23,161 nucleotides of DNA, taken from contig JBDIBB010000066.1 in assembly GCA_039812685.1 (NCBI GenBank), positions 1-23,161 on the forward strand, read 5' to 3'. Positions 7,812-14,667 of this stretch are shown piece by piece (the first letter of the stretch is position 1; every line of letters starts with the position of its first letter). The translations under genes were made by a program, and so were the position numbers. The stretch is from JBDIBB01 sp039812685. Its GTDB lineage: Bacteria; Acidobacteriota; Vicinamibacteria; Vicinamibacterales; JAFNAJ01. The notes below the pieces were generated by a model. It searched no databases. It saw only the letters and a list, made by a program, of their open reading frames with translations, and was not told the origin of the DNA.

Positions 7812-8480
7812 TCAGGGCCGCGGCAGGTGGCGCTCGACGAACGTCTCCACCGCGGCGTGATCAGCCTCGCTGATACGCTCGAACTGCCCGCCCAGCCCGT
7901 AGCGCACGTCGGTCCAGCACACGCGCACGTCGGCGTCGATGTCCTCGGGCACCGCAGGCAGCCGGAACCGGATGCGGATCACGGTGCCCGGGGCGATCGG
8001 CACCAGCGGCCGCAGCGACAGGCCGCCCGTGCCGATGTTCAGCACGGTGGCGGCCGTCACCGTCTCGCCGGCGGTGCACGACACCGCAATCCCCACCGGG
8101 ACGCGGGGCGACGATCGCCGATCGAAGCTGTCGCGGAACAGCAGCGGCGCGAGGCTGGCGAGGATGGTGTGCGGCGCGCTGAACTCGTTCACCCAGCCGC
8201 GGACGCCGGCGGCCGCCCACGCGCGCGCCTCGGCCGCGCCGGCCACCGAGCCGGCAAACAGCACCACCGGCGCCGGCAGCGCGCCCGACGGCGCACCATC
8301 CCACAGCGTGGCGTCGACCAGCGCGAGGGCCACGTCTGCACCCTCGTGCGCCAGCGCATCGTCGAGCGCCGCGCGGTGCGCCACGCACACCACCCGGTGG
8401 CCGGCCGTGTCGAGCGCGGCCGCGAACCGCTCGCGCACCGACGCGTCGCGGTGCGCCACCATCACGGTCTTCCGCAGCAT
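7812..8480 (-). CDS. Degenerate receiver-PilZ fusion protein
   Basis: This 222-residue cytoplasmic protein has two domains. Residues 1-115 resemble a response-regulator receiver: TVMVAHRD for beta1 and VALALVDATLWDG with D56 in the phospho-acceptor position. The beta1 acidic pair is reduced to H-R-D, and the beta5 lysine is replaced (GWVNEF), so it is probably a pseudo-receiver. Residues 118-222 are a PilZ domain with R122-x3-R126 and N148-I-G-T-G-G153. The latter differs from the usual D/N-x-S-x-x-G by Ser to Gly, so c-di-GMP binding is likely but unproven. I chose the ATG at 8480 because an upstream start at 8618 adds 46 Arg/Pro residues without a domain. A TAGACT hexamer lies 8 nt before this ATG and no Shine-Dalgarno is seen, suggesting leaderless expression. 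Confidence 0.82.
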   Translation of the reverse strand: MLRKTVMVAHRDASVRERFAAALDTAGHRVVCVAHRAALDDALAHEGADVALALVDATLWDGAPSGALPAPVVLFAGSVAGAAEARAWAAAGVRGWVNEFSAPHTILASLAPLLFRDSFDRRSSPRVPVGIAVSCTAGETVTAATVLNIGTGGLSLRPLVPIAPGTVIRIRFRLPAVPEDIDADVRVCWTDVRYGLGGQFERISEADHAAVETFVERHLPRP

Positions 8481-8491
8481 CGCGCCCGAGT

Positions 8492-8552
8492 CTAGCAGCC
8501 CACGGTGCAGGTGGCGCGGCATTCGACGGGCGGGGCATCCCGGCTGGCGGCG
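8492..8552. repeat. 61-bp interspersed repeat, copy 2
   Basis: This is the inverted copy of 104-164, matching at 54 of 61 positions without gaps. Its outer end (CTAG, 8492-8495) overlaps the TAGACT box of the PilZ gene, so the repeat abuts or supplies that gene's promoter region. Confidence 0.7.
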
Positions 8553-8666
8553 GGGCCGCGTTCCCGCATCCCGGCCGGCGTCGCCCGGCTTGGCGTCCGC
8601 CCGGACGCGGCCCGGCACGCCCGCGGCGGACCGCTGCGCCGCCAGCCGCCTCGTCGGCTCGGCGCG

Positions 8667-8696
8667 TTGCGGGCCGGAAATCGATCCCGGTATAAT
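8667..8696 (+). promoter_or_regulatory. Promoter of lysW-like/larE-like operon
   Basis: A perfect TATAAT (8691-8696) is preceded at 18 nt by TTGCGG (8667-8672), a weak -35. Transcription should begin near 8703, leaving a leader of about 87 nt before the ATG at 8790. In this GC-rich sequence a perfect -10 stands out. Confidence 0.6.
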
Positions 8697-8789
8697 TCCG
8701 GCTTCTATCGCGCGTCCGGAGAACTTCGGTATCCTGTGTGGCGCGCGCGCGCGCCTCGAGGGCGGGCCGGCGGCGTGGGAGCAGGCATC

Positions 8790-9035
8790 ATGGCAATTTG
8801 TCCCGAATGCGAGGAAGAACTCGACATCGACAACCTCGACGTCGAGGAAGGTGACGTGATCAGCTGCGACCAGTGCGGCTCGACGCTGCGCGTCGTCGGC
8901 ACCTCGCCCCTCGAACTCGAAGCCTACGACGAAGACGACGAGGACGAGGACGACGACTTCGACGACGAGGACGAGGACGGCGGCGAGGAGGAGGACGACG
9001 AAGACGAAGAGGACGAGGAGGACTGGGAGGAATGA
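8790..9035 (+). CDS. LysW-like zinc-ribbon amino-group carrier with long acidic tail
   Basis: This 81-residue protein starts MAICPECEEELDIDN. C4-P-x-C7 and C26-x2-C29 should bind one zinc, and G30-STLRVVGTSPLELE matches the LysW core. LysW/ArgW proteins carry alpha-aminoadipate or glutamate on the gamma-carboxyl of a C-terminal Glu within EDWGE. Here the end is E-E-D78-W-E-E81, so the terminal Glu and the Asp-Trp are kept but Gly is replaced by Glu. Between core and tail lie about 32 residues that are almost all Asp/Glu (47-78), longer than in Thermus LysW. The start has GGGAG 8 nt upstream. The stop overlaps the next gene (ATGA). No lysX/Z/Y/J/K gene is in the window, so lysine or arginine synthesis is doubtful. 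A generic zinc-ribbon protein is the alternative. Confidence 0.75.
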   Translation: MAICPECEEELDIDNLDVEEGDVISCDQCGSTLRVVGTSPLELEAYDEDDEDEDDDFDDEDEDGGEEEDDEDEEDEEDWEE

Positions 9036-9895
9036 CCCCTGCTTCCGCGGCGCGCGTGCAAGACACCGGCGGCGCGGCGACGGCGCTCCAGCGCGAGCAG
9101 CAGCTCGAGCAGTGGCTGCGCGAACACGGTTCGGTGATCATCGCCTTCAGCGGCGGCGTCGACAGCGCCTATCTCGCCGCGGTGGCCACGCGCGTGCTCG
9201 GCGATGCCGCGCTGGCGGTCACCGCCGAGAGCGAGAGCTACCCGGTCGAGCACCGGGAGATGGCCGAGCGTCTCGCGCGCGAGCACGGCCTGCGTCACGA
9301 GTTCATCCACACGGCCGAGATCGAGGTCGCCGCGTACCGGGCCAATGGCCCCGACCGCTGCTATCACTGCAAGAACGAGTTGTACTCGCACCTGTGTGCC
9401 CTGGCCGAGCGCCGCGGCTTCGCCGTCGTGGTCGACGGCAGCAACGCCGACGATCGCGGCGACTACCGCCCCGGCCGCCAGGCGGCCCGCGAGTACGGGG
9501 TGCTCAGTCCGCTCGACGCGCTGGGCTTCACCAAGGACGACATCCGCGAGCGGTCGCGCGCCCTCGGCCTGCCCACCTGGAACATCCCGGCCTCGGCGTG
9601 CCTGTCCTCCCGCGTGCCCTACCACTCCGAGGTCACGCCCGAGAAACTGCGCGCCATCGAGGACGCCGAGACGGCGCTGCGCGCGATCGGCTTCCGCGTC
9701 TGCCGCGTGCGGCACCACGGCGAGGTGGCGCGCCTCGAACTCGGCCGCGACGAACTCGCACGCGCCGTCGATCCCGACGTCGCCGCGCGCATCGTCGCCG
9801 GCGTGAAGGCCGCCGGGTTCCGCTTCGTCACCCTCGACCTGCAGGGCTACCGGCTCGGCAGCTTCAACGAGCCCTTCAGGCTGCGCCCGGTGTGA
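9032..9895 (+). CDS. larE: LarE-type ATP-dependent sacrificial sulfur transferase
   Basis: This 287-residue PP-loop ATP pyrophosphatase has the ATP site S40-GGVDS45 and a conserved D135-GSNADD. C110-YHC113 and C190 lie in the segments RCYHCKNEL and PASACLSSR. In characterised LarE the cysteine of the PASACLSSR-like motif donates its own sulfur, becoming dehydroalanine, after ATP adenylates a substrate carboxylate. This makes thiocarboxylates for the nickel-pincer cofactor of lactate racemase. I chose the ATG at 9032 because it overlaps the preceding stop by 4 nt; an upstream in-frame extension would only reread the acidic tract in another frame. The stop overlaps the next gene (GTGA). No larA, larB or larC is near, so another substrate is possible. 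Confidence 0.88.
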   Translation: MTPASAARVQDTGGAATALQREQQLEQWLREHGSVIIAFSGGVDSAYLAAVATRVLGDAALAVTAESESYPVEHREMAERLAREHGLRHEFIHTAEIEVAAYRANGPDRCYHCKNELYSHLCALAERRGFAVVVDGSNADDRGDYRPGRQAAREYGVLSPLDALGFTKDDIRERSRALGLPTWNIPASACLSSRVPYHSEVTPEKLRAIEDAETALRAIGFRVCRVRHHGEVARLELGRDELARAVDPDVAARIVAGVKAAGFRFVTLDLQGYRLGSFNEPFRLRPV

Positions 9896-12237
9896 GCGCC
9901 CCGCCCGCGGCGTCCTCCACCCGATGGGTGCTCGCCGCGATCCTGGCGGGCGTCCTCGCCGGTCACCTGCCGTGGCTCGCGCCCGCGCTCGAGGACATCG
10001 ACTCCACCAACTTCGCGCTCGGCGTCCGCGCCTTCGACGTCGCGCAGCACCAGCCACATCCGCCCGGGTATCCGATCTTCATCGCGCTGGCCAAGGGAAG
10101 CACCGCGGTCGCGCGTGGCCTGGTCCCCGCCGGCGCGCCGTCGACCTGGGCCGAGGCGCGCGGACTCGCCGTCTGGGGTGCGCTGCTCGCGGCGCTCGCC
10201 GTCGCGCCGCTCTTCGTCTTCTTCCGCACGCTCGACGGCAATCGCTGGCATGGCGTGCTGGCCGCGGCGTTGACGCTGGCCAATCCGCTGTTCTGGCTCA
10301 ACGCGTCACGGCCCCTGAGCGACGTGCCCGGCCTCGGCGTCGCGCTGGTGGCGCAGGCGCTGCTCGCCTCGGCGTTTGCCACCCAGCGCGACGTGGGGCG
10401 CGCCCGCCGCGGAGAGGCGGTCGACCGTGCGCGGCTGATGCGATCCGGGCGCCTGCTGGTGGCCGGGGCGCTCGTCAGCGGCCTCGCCATCGGCATGCGG
10501 TCGCAGACGGCGTGGCTCACGCTGCCGCTGCTCGCGCTGGTACTGGCCGACCGGCGCGGCCGCGACGTGGCGGGCGCGCTGCTGGGCGCGGCGATCACCT
10601 TTGCCATCGGCGTTCTGCTGTGGCTGGTGCCCCTGGTCGTTGTCTCCGGCGGACCGGCCGGCTACGTGGCCGCGCTGGCCTCACAGGCTGGCGAGGATCT
10701 CGCGTACGTGGATCTGGTGGCCACCAACCCGACACCGCGCCGCCTGGCCTTCGCGCTGATCCGCACCTTCGTCTTCCCGTGGGTCTCCACCCCGCTGGCG
10801 ATCGCCGTGCTCGTCGCGGCGGCCGCGGGCGTGCTCGCGTGCGTGGCGCGTGACCGGCGCGCGCTGGCGACGCTGGCGGCTTCGGGCGGGGTCTACCTCC
10901 TCTTCCACCTGTTCTTCCAGGAGACCATCACGACGCGCTACGCGATTCCCCTGGTGGTGCCGGTGGCGTGGCTCGCCATACGCGGGCTGGCGACGCTCGG
11001 GCCGGTCGCCACGTGGGCCGGTGGGCTGGGCCTGATCGCGGCGAGCCTGGCGCTGGCCATCCCGGCCACGATGTCCTACGGCCGCATCGGCGGACCCGAG
11101 TTCAGGGCAATCGACGAGGTGATGGCCGCGCGCGAGGCGCTGCCAGAGGCGCGCCGCCCCGTGCTGGCGATGCACCACGCCGTGTGGCGTGCCGCGCGCG
11201 GTGAGCCGATCGCCCGTCTTGCGCTGCCGTCGCCCGCGGGCCGCGAGTGGACGCTGCTGGCCGATTACTGGCTGGGAGGCGGCCGGCAGCCCGTCTGGAT
11301 GCTCGCCGAGTCGCGCCGCACCGACCTCGCGCTGATCGATCCTCACGCGCGCCGGACCCGCATGGCCTACCGGTGGCCGTTCGACGTGCCGACGTTCGTG
11401 GGCGGGGTCCGCCCGCAGGACGTCGACTGGGTGGACATCGATCCGCCGGGGTGGTTCGCCACCGACGGCTGGGCGCTGACGCCCGAGCTGGCAGGCGCAG
11501 CCGAACGGCAGCGGCGGGGGCCCGCCCAGGGCGGCATCACGGCGTGGATCCGCCGGCGGGATGGCGAGGCCGCGCTCATGGTGGGCGGGCGCAACCTCGG
11601 GGCCGCCGGAGAGCCCGACGTCCGCGTCACGCTGCGCGTCGACGGCACGGTCCTGCGGGAGTGGGTGGTGCCGCCGCAGCCCGGGTTCTTCCTCGACCTG
11701 ACGATGCTGCCGGCCGGCGTGCTGTCAGGTGAAGGATTCGCGAAGCTCGAACTGCTGGCCGCCGCCGCCGACGGCAGCGCCAGGCCGGTGCGGGCCGCCA
11801 TCGAGCAGTTCGACGTGCAACCTCCGGATCGCGTGGTGGCCGGCGCGGGAGAGGGCTGGCACGAGGCCGAGTTCGCGCCGTCGACCGGACAGCTCTGGCG
11901 CTGGACCAGCGAGCGGGCGGTCCTCCGAGCGCTGGCGCCCGCTTCGGCGCCCCTGGAACTCACCCTGGGCGGAGAGTCGCCGCTCGCCTACTTCGACCGG
12001 CCGCCCCAGGTGGCCGTGCTGGCCTGCGATCGCGAGGTGAAGCGGTTCTCGCCCGACAGCGATTTCCGCGAACGCGTGACCATTCCGGCCGGCGCACTCG
12101 AACCCTGTGGCGGCCGGCTCACGATGACCACTGACGAGACGTTCGTTCCCGACGAGCGATCGGGCAACGGCGACCGGCGCCGGCTCGGGTTGCGCATGTA
12201 CGAGGTCACGCTCGCCGCGGGCGTCGCTGGTCGTTGA
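9892..12237 (+). CDS. GT-C-fold multispanning glycosyltransferase-like membrane protein
   Basis: This 781-residue protein starts at GTG 9892, overlapping the larE-like stop by 4 nt. The first half (about 12-470) has roughly ten membrane helices. After helix 1 an acidic motif E34-D-I-D37 is followed by QPHPPGYPIFIAL (H56-PPGYP61), typical of the DUF2723/ArnT-like GT-C enzymes that use polyprenyl-phosphate sugars; acidic residues in the first external loop are usually catalytic. The second half (about 480-781) is soluble, probably extracytoplasmic, with beta-rich modules of no family I recognise. The enzyme should act in the cytoplasmic membrane with its active site outside. Coupling with the lysW-like and larE-like genes is unexplained. 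Acceptor and donor are unknown. Confidence 0.8.
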   Translation: MSAPPAASSTRWVLAAILAGVLAGHLPWLAPALEDIDSTNFALGVRAFDVAQHQPHPPGYPIFIALAKGSTAVARGLVPAGAPSTWAEARGLAVWGALLAALAVAPLFVFFRTLDGNRWHGVLAAALTLANPLFWLNASRPLSDVPGLGVALVAQALLASAFATQRDVGRARRGEAVDRARLMRSGRLLVAGALVSGLAIGMRSQTAWLTLPLLALVLADRRGRDVAGALLGAAITFAIGVLLWLVPLVVVSGGPAGYVAALASQAGEDLAYVDLVATNPTPRRLAFALIRTFVFPWVSTPLAIAVLVAAAAGVLACVARDRRALATLAASGGVYLLFHLFFQETITTRYAIPLVVPVAWLAIRGLATLGPVATWAGGLGLIAASLALAIPATMSYGRIGGPEFRAIDEVMAAREALPEARRPVLAMHHAVWRAARGEPIARLALPSPAGREWTLLADYWLGGGRQPVWMLAESRRTDLALIDPHARRTRMAYRWPFDVPTFVGGVRPQDVDWVDIDPPGWFATDGWALTPELAGAAERQRRGPAQGGITAWIRRRDGEAALMVGGRNLGAAGEPDVRVTLRVDGTVLREWVVPPQPGFFLDLTMLPAGVLSGEGFAKLELLAAAADGSARPVRAAIEQFDVQPPDRVVAGAGEGWHEAEFAPSTGQLWRWTSERAVLRALAPASAPLELTLGGESPLAYFDRPPQVAVLACDREVKRFSPDSDFRERVTIPAGALEPCGGRLTMTTDETFVPDERSGNGDRRRLGLRMYEVTLAAGVAGR

Positions 12238-12262
12238 CACCACGTGAATCGACCGATACGAT
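12234..12262 (+). promoter_or_regulatory. Promoter of the Pal lipoprotein gene
   Basis: A perfect TTGACA (12234-12239) is separated by exactly 17 nt from TACGAT (12257-12262). The -35 element contains the stop codon of the upstream gene (12235-12237). Transcription should begin near 12269, about 26 nt before the ATG at 12295. Confidence 0.65.
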
Positions 12263-12294
12263 TCCCGCGTCGACTTCGACTGGAGAAACCGTCC

Positions 12295-12864
12295 ATGACC
12301 CGCAATCACGTCTTCACGCTCGCGCTGGCCCTGGCCGCGACCCTGACGCTGTCGGCCTGTGCCAAGAAGGCACCCGCTCCGGCGCCACCTCCGCCTCCCC
12401 CTCCGCCGACGGCGCCTGCGCCGCCGCCGCCTCCGCCGCCGCCGCCTCCGCCGCCGCCGCCCGCTCCGGCGCCGCTGACCGAAGATGAGATCTTCGCGCG
12501 GAAGTCGCTGGAGGAACTGAACGCCGAGAAGCCGCTGGGCGACGTGTTCTTCGCCTTCGACAGCTCGGATCTCAGCGATGTCAGCCGCCAGGCGCTCGAG
12601 AAGAACGCGACGTGGATGAAGCGCTGGACCAGCACGCGCATCATGATCGAGGGGCACTGCGACAATCGCGGCACGTCGGAGTACAACCTCGGCCTCGGCG
12701 AGCGTCGGGCGACGGCCGTGCGCAACTACCTCGTGAGCCTCGGCATCCCGGTCGACCGGGTTGCCACCGTCAGCAAGGGCAAGGAAGCGCCGTTCTGCAT
12801 GGAGAACAACGAGGCCTGCTGGTCGCAGAACCGGCGCGGCCACTTCCTGATCACGGCGAAGTAG
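12295..12864 (+). CDS. pal: Peptidoglycan-associated lipoprotein (Pal/OmpA family)
   Basis: This 189-residue lipoprotein has a signal peptide ending in the lipobox L19-S-A-C22. The residue after the cysteine is Ala, not Asp, so outer-membrane sorting is expected. Residues 27-62 are almost pure proline with some Ala and Thr, a rigid spacer longer than in most Pal proteins. The OmpA-like domain follows (about 80-189), with DVFFAFDSSDL and the peptidoglycan-binding IEGHCDNRGTSEYNLGLGER. The C terminus has two cysteines in PFCMENNEACW and ends in RRGHFLITAK. Pal ties the outer membrane to peptidoglycan together with Tol proteins, none of which are in the window. I chose the ATG at 12295 because GGAG precedes it and it gives a proper signal peptide. 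It has its own promoter. Confidence 0.92.
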   Translation: MTRNHVFTLALALAATLTLSACAKKAPAPAPPPPPPPPTAPAPPPPPPPPPPPPPPAPAPLTEDEIFARKSLEELNAEKPLGDVFFAFDSSDLSDVSRQALEKNATWMKRWTSTRIMIEGHCDNRGTSEYNLGLGERRATAVRNYLVSLGIPVDRVATVSKGKEAPFCMENNEACWSQNRRGHFLITAK

Positions 12865-12895
12865 CCGGGCGCCCGGGCACCGGGCGACACACCAC

Positions 12896-12931
12896 CCAGC
12901 GGGCGCGTACCTTCGGGTAGGCGCCCGCTGG
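12896..12931. terminator. UUCG-capped hairpin between convergent pal and pyrF
   Basis: Arms 12896-12911 and 12916-12931 pair over 16 positions with a single mismatch around a C(TTCG)G tetraloop. It lies 31 nt after the pal stop and 47 nt after the convergent pyrF stop. There is no U-tract, so it may act as a stability element or a bidirectional terminator that does not need one. Confidence 0.6.
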
Positions 12932-12978
12932 CGTGTACGGCGATCCGCGCCGCGGCGCTCACGCCGCGGTGGGGGCGA

Positions 12979-13734
12979 TCACTGCCGGGATCCGTCCCGC
13001 CGCGCCTCGAGGGCGGTGTCGATCTCGGCGCGCAGCGCCCTGGCCGCCGTCGCGGGATCGGCCGTCGCGGTGATCGGCCGGCCCACGACGAGGTAGTCGG
13101 CGCCGTGCGCGATGGCCTGCGCGGCCGTCAACGTGCGCGCCTGGTCGTCGCGCGCGTGGTCTTCGCCTGGCGGCGGGGTCGGCCGGATGCCGGGCGTGAC
13201 GATGAGGAAACCGCTGCCGCAGCGGGAACGGATCGTCGCAATCTCGTGCGGCGAGGCGACCACCCCATCCGCACCCGCTTCCCTGGCCAGCAGCGCGAGC
13301 CCTTCCACCTGGGCGACCAGCCCCCGGTCGACACCTGTCTCGGCCAGCGCCAGCTCATCGAGGCTGGTGAGCACCGTCACCGCCACGATCAGCGCGCGCG
13401 GCGTTCCGGAGCGCGCCGCGGCGTCCTCGGCCGCCTCGCGTGCGGCCTGGATCATCGCGCGTCCGCCGGCGGCGTGAATCGTGAGCATCCATGCGCCCAG
13501 CCCCGCGGCGGCGCGGACGGCGCCGGCGACGGTGTTGGGGATGTCGTGGAACTTCAGGTCGAGGAACACGTGGTGACCCGCCTCGACCATCGCCCGCACG
13601 ACCGGCGGGCCTTCCGCGGTGAAGAGCTGCTTGCCGATCTTGACGCCGCCGGCCGTGCCGGCCAGCGATGTCGCGAGCCGGCGTGCCCGGTCGGCCGAGT
13701 CGACGTCGAGCGCGACGAGAAGAGGGTGCGTCAT
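12979..13734 (-). CDS. pyrF: Orotidine 5'-phosphate decarboxylase, type 1
   Basis: This 251-residue TIM-barrel enzyme makes UMP from OMP, the last step of de novo pyrimidine synthesis. The catalytic set is clear: D10 in LVALDVD, K32 in GVKIG, and D59-L-K61-FHD64 in the signature DLKFHDIPNTV. VTPGIRP and GADYLVVGRPI form the phosphate-binding loops at the C-terminal side. The ATG at 13734 overlaps the pyrD stop by 4 nt, showing translational coupling in the pyrK-pyrD-pyrF cluster. Length is normal for bacterial PyrF. It is convergent with pal. Confidence 0.95.
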   Translation of the reverse strand: MTHPLLVALDVDSADRARRLATSLAGTAGGVKIGKQLFTAEGPPVVRAMVEAGHHVFLDLKFHDIPNTVAGAVRAAAGLGAWMLTIHAAGGRAMIQAAREAAEDAAARSGTPRALIVAVTVLTSLDELALAETGVDRGLVAQVEGLALLAREAGADGVVASPHEIATIRSRCGSGFLIVTPGIRPTPPPGEDHARDDQARTLTAAQAIAHGADYLVVGRPITATADPATAARALRAEIDTALEARRDGSRQ

Positions 13735-14666
13735 GTGCGCGCCTGCGGTGAGGTGTCCAGCGAGCCCACGAGGTCGGCCACGCGCGCCACGCCGTGACGG
13801 GTCATGTAGGCGTCGAGGCCGGCCGTGAGCTTGCCCCAGATGAACGGGTCGACGAAGTTCGCGGTGCCCACCTGCACGGCGCTGGCGCCGGCGATGATGA
13901 ACTCCAGTGCGTCGCCGGCGCTGGCGATCCCGCCGATGCCGACGATGGGCAGCCGGGTCCGCTGGCGGCACTCGTGGACCATCCGCACGGCGATGGGGCG
14001 GATGGCCGGTCCCGAGAGCCCGCCCATGACGTTGCTCAGCTTCGGTCGGCGCGTCTCGACGTCGATGGCCATCGCGAGGAAGGTGTTCACCAGCGACACC
14101 GCGTCGGCGCCCGCCTCCTCGGCCGCGCGCGCGAAGCTCGCGACGTCGGTGACGTTGGGCGTGAGCTTGGGCATCACCGGCAGCCGCGTCACCTTCCTCA
14201 CCGCGCCGACGACGTCGCGCGTGCCCGCCAGGCTGCAGCCGAACTGGATGCCGCCCTCCCTGATGTTGGGACACGAGATGTTGAGTTCGAGCGCGGCCAC
14301 GCCCTCGTGGTCGGAGAGCACGCGGCTCACCTCGCAGTACTCGTCGATCGTCGTGCCGCACACGTTGACGATGACCGTGGCGCCGCGGGCGCGCAGCGCG
14401 GGCAGCTGCTCGTCCACGAAACGGCGCACGCCGATGCCCTGCAGGCCGATCGCGTTGAGCATGCCGGCTGGCGTCTCGACGATCCGCGGCGGCGGGTGGC
14501 CTTCGCGCGCGGAGAGGAAGAGGCCCTTGACGACGATCGCGCCGAGCGCGGCGAGATCGACGAGACCCGAGTCGGCGTATTCGTTGCCGTAGCCGAAGCA
14601 GCCGCTGGCGGCGATGAACGGGTTGGCGAGCCGCAGCGGTCCGACCGCGGTGGAGAGGTCGGCCAT
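13731..14666 (-). CDS. pyrD: Dihydroorotate dehydrogenase B, catalytic subunit
   Basis: This 311-residue class 1B, FMN-binding enzyme oxidises dihydroorotate to orotate, passing electrons to the PyrK subunit. The active base is C132 in ELNISCPNI, the class 1 signature (class 2 enzymes use Ser). NPFIAASGCFGYG near the N terminus and IVGIGGIASAGDALEFIIAGASAVQVG near the C terminus bind FMN and its phosphate. It lies between pyrK, 1 nt away, and pyrF, overlapping by 4 nt, as expected for the two-subunit NAD-dependent enzyme. The start follows the family consensus MADLSTxxG. Confidence 0.95.
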   Translation of the reverse strand: MADLSTAVGPLRLANPFIAASGCFGYGNEYADSGLVDLAALGAIVVKGLFLSAREGHPPPRIVETPAGMLNAIGLQGIGVRRFVDEQLPALRARGATVIVNVCGTTIDEYCEVSRVLSDHEGVAALELNISCPNIREGGIQFGCSLAGTRDVVGAVRKVTRLPVMPKLTPNVTDVASFARAAEEAGADAVSLVNTFLAMAIDVETRRPKLSNVMGGLSGPAIRPIAVRMVHECRQRTRLPIVGIGGIASAGDALEFIIAGASAVQVGTANFVDPFIWGKLTAGLDAYMTRHGVARVADLVGSLDTSPQART

Positions 14667-14667
14667 C

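Larger units (their letters stand above)
8481..8789. other. Divergent intergenic region between pilZ gene and lysW-like gene
   Basis: This 309-nt region holds the minus-strand TAGACT (8494-8489), the second 61-bp repeat copy (8492-8552), a partial echo of that repeat (GCATCCCGGCCGGC near 8566-8579) and the lysW-like promoter (8667-8696). Open frames through it are Arg/Ala-rich and unconvincing as protein. Confidence 0.55.

Noticed and set aside
8505..8789. N-terminal extension of the LysW-like gene beginning VQVARHSTGG
   Set aside because: It overlaps the 61-bp repeat and the TATAAT promoter and is Arg-rich without a domain. The ATG at 8790 has a good Shine-Dalgarno and fits the LysW family start.
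9112..9891. Extended N terminus for the GT-C membrane protein
   Set aside because: It would overlap the larE-like gene in a second frame for 260 codons. The GTG at 9892 overlaps the stop by 4 nt and leads directly into the first membrane helix.
12370..12480. Short CCG/CCT repeats as a possible CRISPR or satellite
   Set aside because: They are in-frame proline codons of the Pal linker, with no spacer structure.
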